Shown here one piece after another: positions 20,017 through 20,556 of a stretch of 20,556 nt of DNA (its first letter is position 1; each line of letters opens with the position of its first letter). The translations under genes were made by a program, and so were the position numbers. The DNA comes from an uncultured Oscillibacter sp. GTDB lineage: Bacteria; Bacillota; Clostridia; Oscillospirales; Oscillospiraceae. The notes under the pieces are model-generated. The model saw only the letters and a list, made by a program, of their open reading frames with translations, had not been told where the DNA came from and made no database searches. The stretch lies in contig CAMXNV010000011.1 of NCBI GenBank assembly GCA_947245315.1, forward strand, positions 1 to 20,556, given 5' to 3'.

Positions 20017-20031
20017 GTCCGCCGCCCCCTC

Positions 20032-20556
20032 TCAGCGCTTCTCTTTGGGCAGGATCAAATTCAGCAGCACGGCCATCAGCGTGGCGATGACCACGGGGGA
20101 CTTGCCGAAGATCATGGTGAAGCCTGCGGGGAACTGGCTCAGGGCCCCGCTGGCCTGGCTGACGCCCACGCCCAGGGCCGCCGACAGGCCCACGATGGTG
20201 GTGTTCCGGGCCGTCAGGTCCTGGGAGGCGATGAGCTTCATGCCCGTCATGGCAATGGTGGAGAAGACGGTGATGGTGGCCCCGCCCAGGACGCACTGGG
20301 GGATGGTGGTCAGCACCGCCGCGAACTTGGGGGACAGGCCCGCCAGCAGGAGGAAGCCCCCCGTCATGGCGAAGACGATCCGGTTCACCACCTTGTTGGT
20401 GGTGACGATGCCCACATTCTGGGAGTATGTAGCCGTGGGCAGGCCGCCGAAGAGGGCCGTCAGGATGTTGCTGCACCCGTAGGCGATGATGCCTCCCTGG
20501 AGCTCCTGGTCCGTGGGGTCCCGGTCCAGGCCGCCCACGGTGGTGGCGGTGAAGTC
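20032..20556 (-). CDS. NCS2 family xanthine/uracil permease (5' end outside window)
   Basis: Only the C-terminal 174 residues are inside the window; the frame runs off its right edge. The visible part starts DFTATTVGGLDRDPTDQELQ and contains GGLPTATYSQNVGIVTTNKV, the conserved NCS2 QNxG motif region, then several membrane helices (VVNRIVFAMTGGFLLLAGL, CVLGGATITVFSTIAMTGM, TTIVGLSAALGVGV, VVIATLMAVLLNLIL) and a short basic end (PKEKR). NCS2 proteins import xanthine, uric acid, uracil or related bases with protons or sodium. The substrate cannot be fixed from this part. It agrees with the nucleoside-salvage theme of the window and precedes the PEBP gene by 15 bp. Confidence 0.9.
   Translation of the reverse strand, partial: DFTATTVGGLDRDPTDQELQGGIIAYGCSNILTALFGGLPTATYSQNVGIVTTNKVVNRIVFAMTGGFLLLAGLSPKFAAVLTTIPQCVLGGATITVFSTIAMTGMKLIASQDLTARNTTIVGLSAALGVGVSQASGALSQFPAGFTMIFGKSPVVIATLMAVLLNLILPKEKR

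Noticed and set aside
1..20556. CRISPR arrays, tRNA or rRNA genes, complete insertion sequences
   Set aside because: No regularly spaced direct repeats, no tRNA cloverleaf or rRNA sequence recognised, and no transposase or integrase motif seen on either strand.

Overview
The window looks like chromosomal DNA of a GC-rich, spore-forming Firmicute, most likely a gut Oscillospiraceae-type clostridium. Four things support this: strongly G/C-ending codons, strong AGGAGG-type ribosome binding sites, promoters with TTGACA/TATAAT spacing and frequent extended TGnTATAAT -10 boxes, and a cwlJ-gerQ spore germination pair. The intergenic hairpin repeats also resemble those I associate with that group. 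The species assignment is inference.

Layout. 1-1990: repeat cluster, then a lipoprotein polysaccharide deacetylase and cytidine deaminase (cdd), probably one operon. 1990-3700: a TGTAGGGGCG-type repeat, a 51-aa membrane protein, and a minus-strand operon of small membrane protein, YbjQ-family protein and metallo-beta-lactamase-fold hydrolase. 3760-5582: a PilZ (c-di-GMP) protein facing a minus-strand pair made of a membrane-anchored MerR regulator and a small membrane protein, driven by a MerR-type 19-bp-spacer promoter with a dyad. 5583-6531: about 950 bp without genes, packed with hairpin repeats and a small element with 20-bp perfect inverted ends. 6532-9161: an unknown 126-aa protein, a serA-type phosphoglycerate dehydrogenase and an MscS channel. 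9204-11667: secG, a secreted trypsin-like protease and two small proteins. 11736-14752: a 157-bp MITE-like element, deoC-deoD (nucleoside catabolism) and a BMP/PnrA-type nucleoside-binding lipoprotein. 14805-16709: TSCPD-domain protein, GT4 glycosyltransferase, DUF2200 protein. 16889-18126: cwlJ-gerQ. 18184-19370: rplM-rpsI, with a displaced second copy of the rpsI 3' end downstream. 19501-20556: PEBP/YbhB-like protein and the 3' part of an NCS2 xanthine/uracil permease.

Functional themes. Nucleoside salvage recurs: cdd, deoC, deoD, the BMP lipoprotein and the NCS2 permease, in separate transcription units. Deoxynucleosides could be bound by the BMP protein, phosphorolysed by DeoD, and the deoxyribose phosphate cleaved by DeoC. 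Envelope and spore functions form a second theme.

The most unusual structure is at rpsI. The last 19 codons (57 bp, including stop) occur twice, exactly 230 bp apart, around a 173-bp array of tandem hairpins. The copies differ at nine bases, of which only one changes the protein (Tyr/His). The 3' end of the intact gene has AT-richer codons than the rest, while the orphan downstream copy matches the gene's usual GC-rich style. This suggests an integrated or recombined element replaced the gene end and pushed the native end downstream. A second notable pattern is a shared C-terminal tail on three two-helix membrane proteins, one of them fused to a MerR DNA-binding domain.
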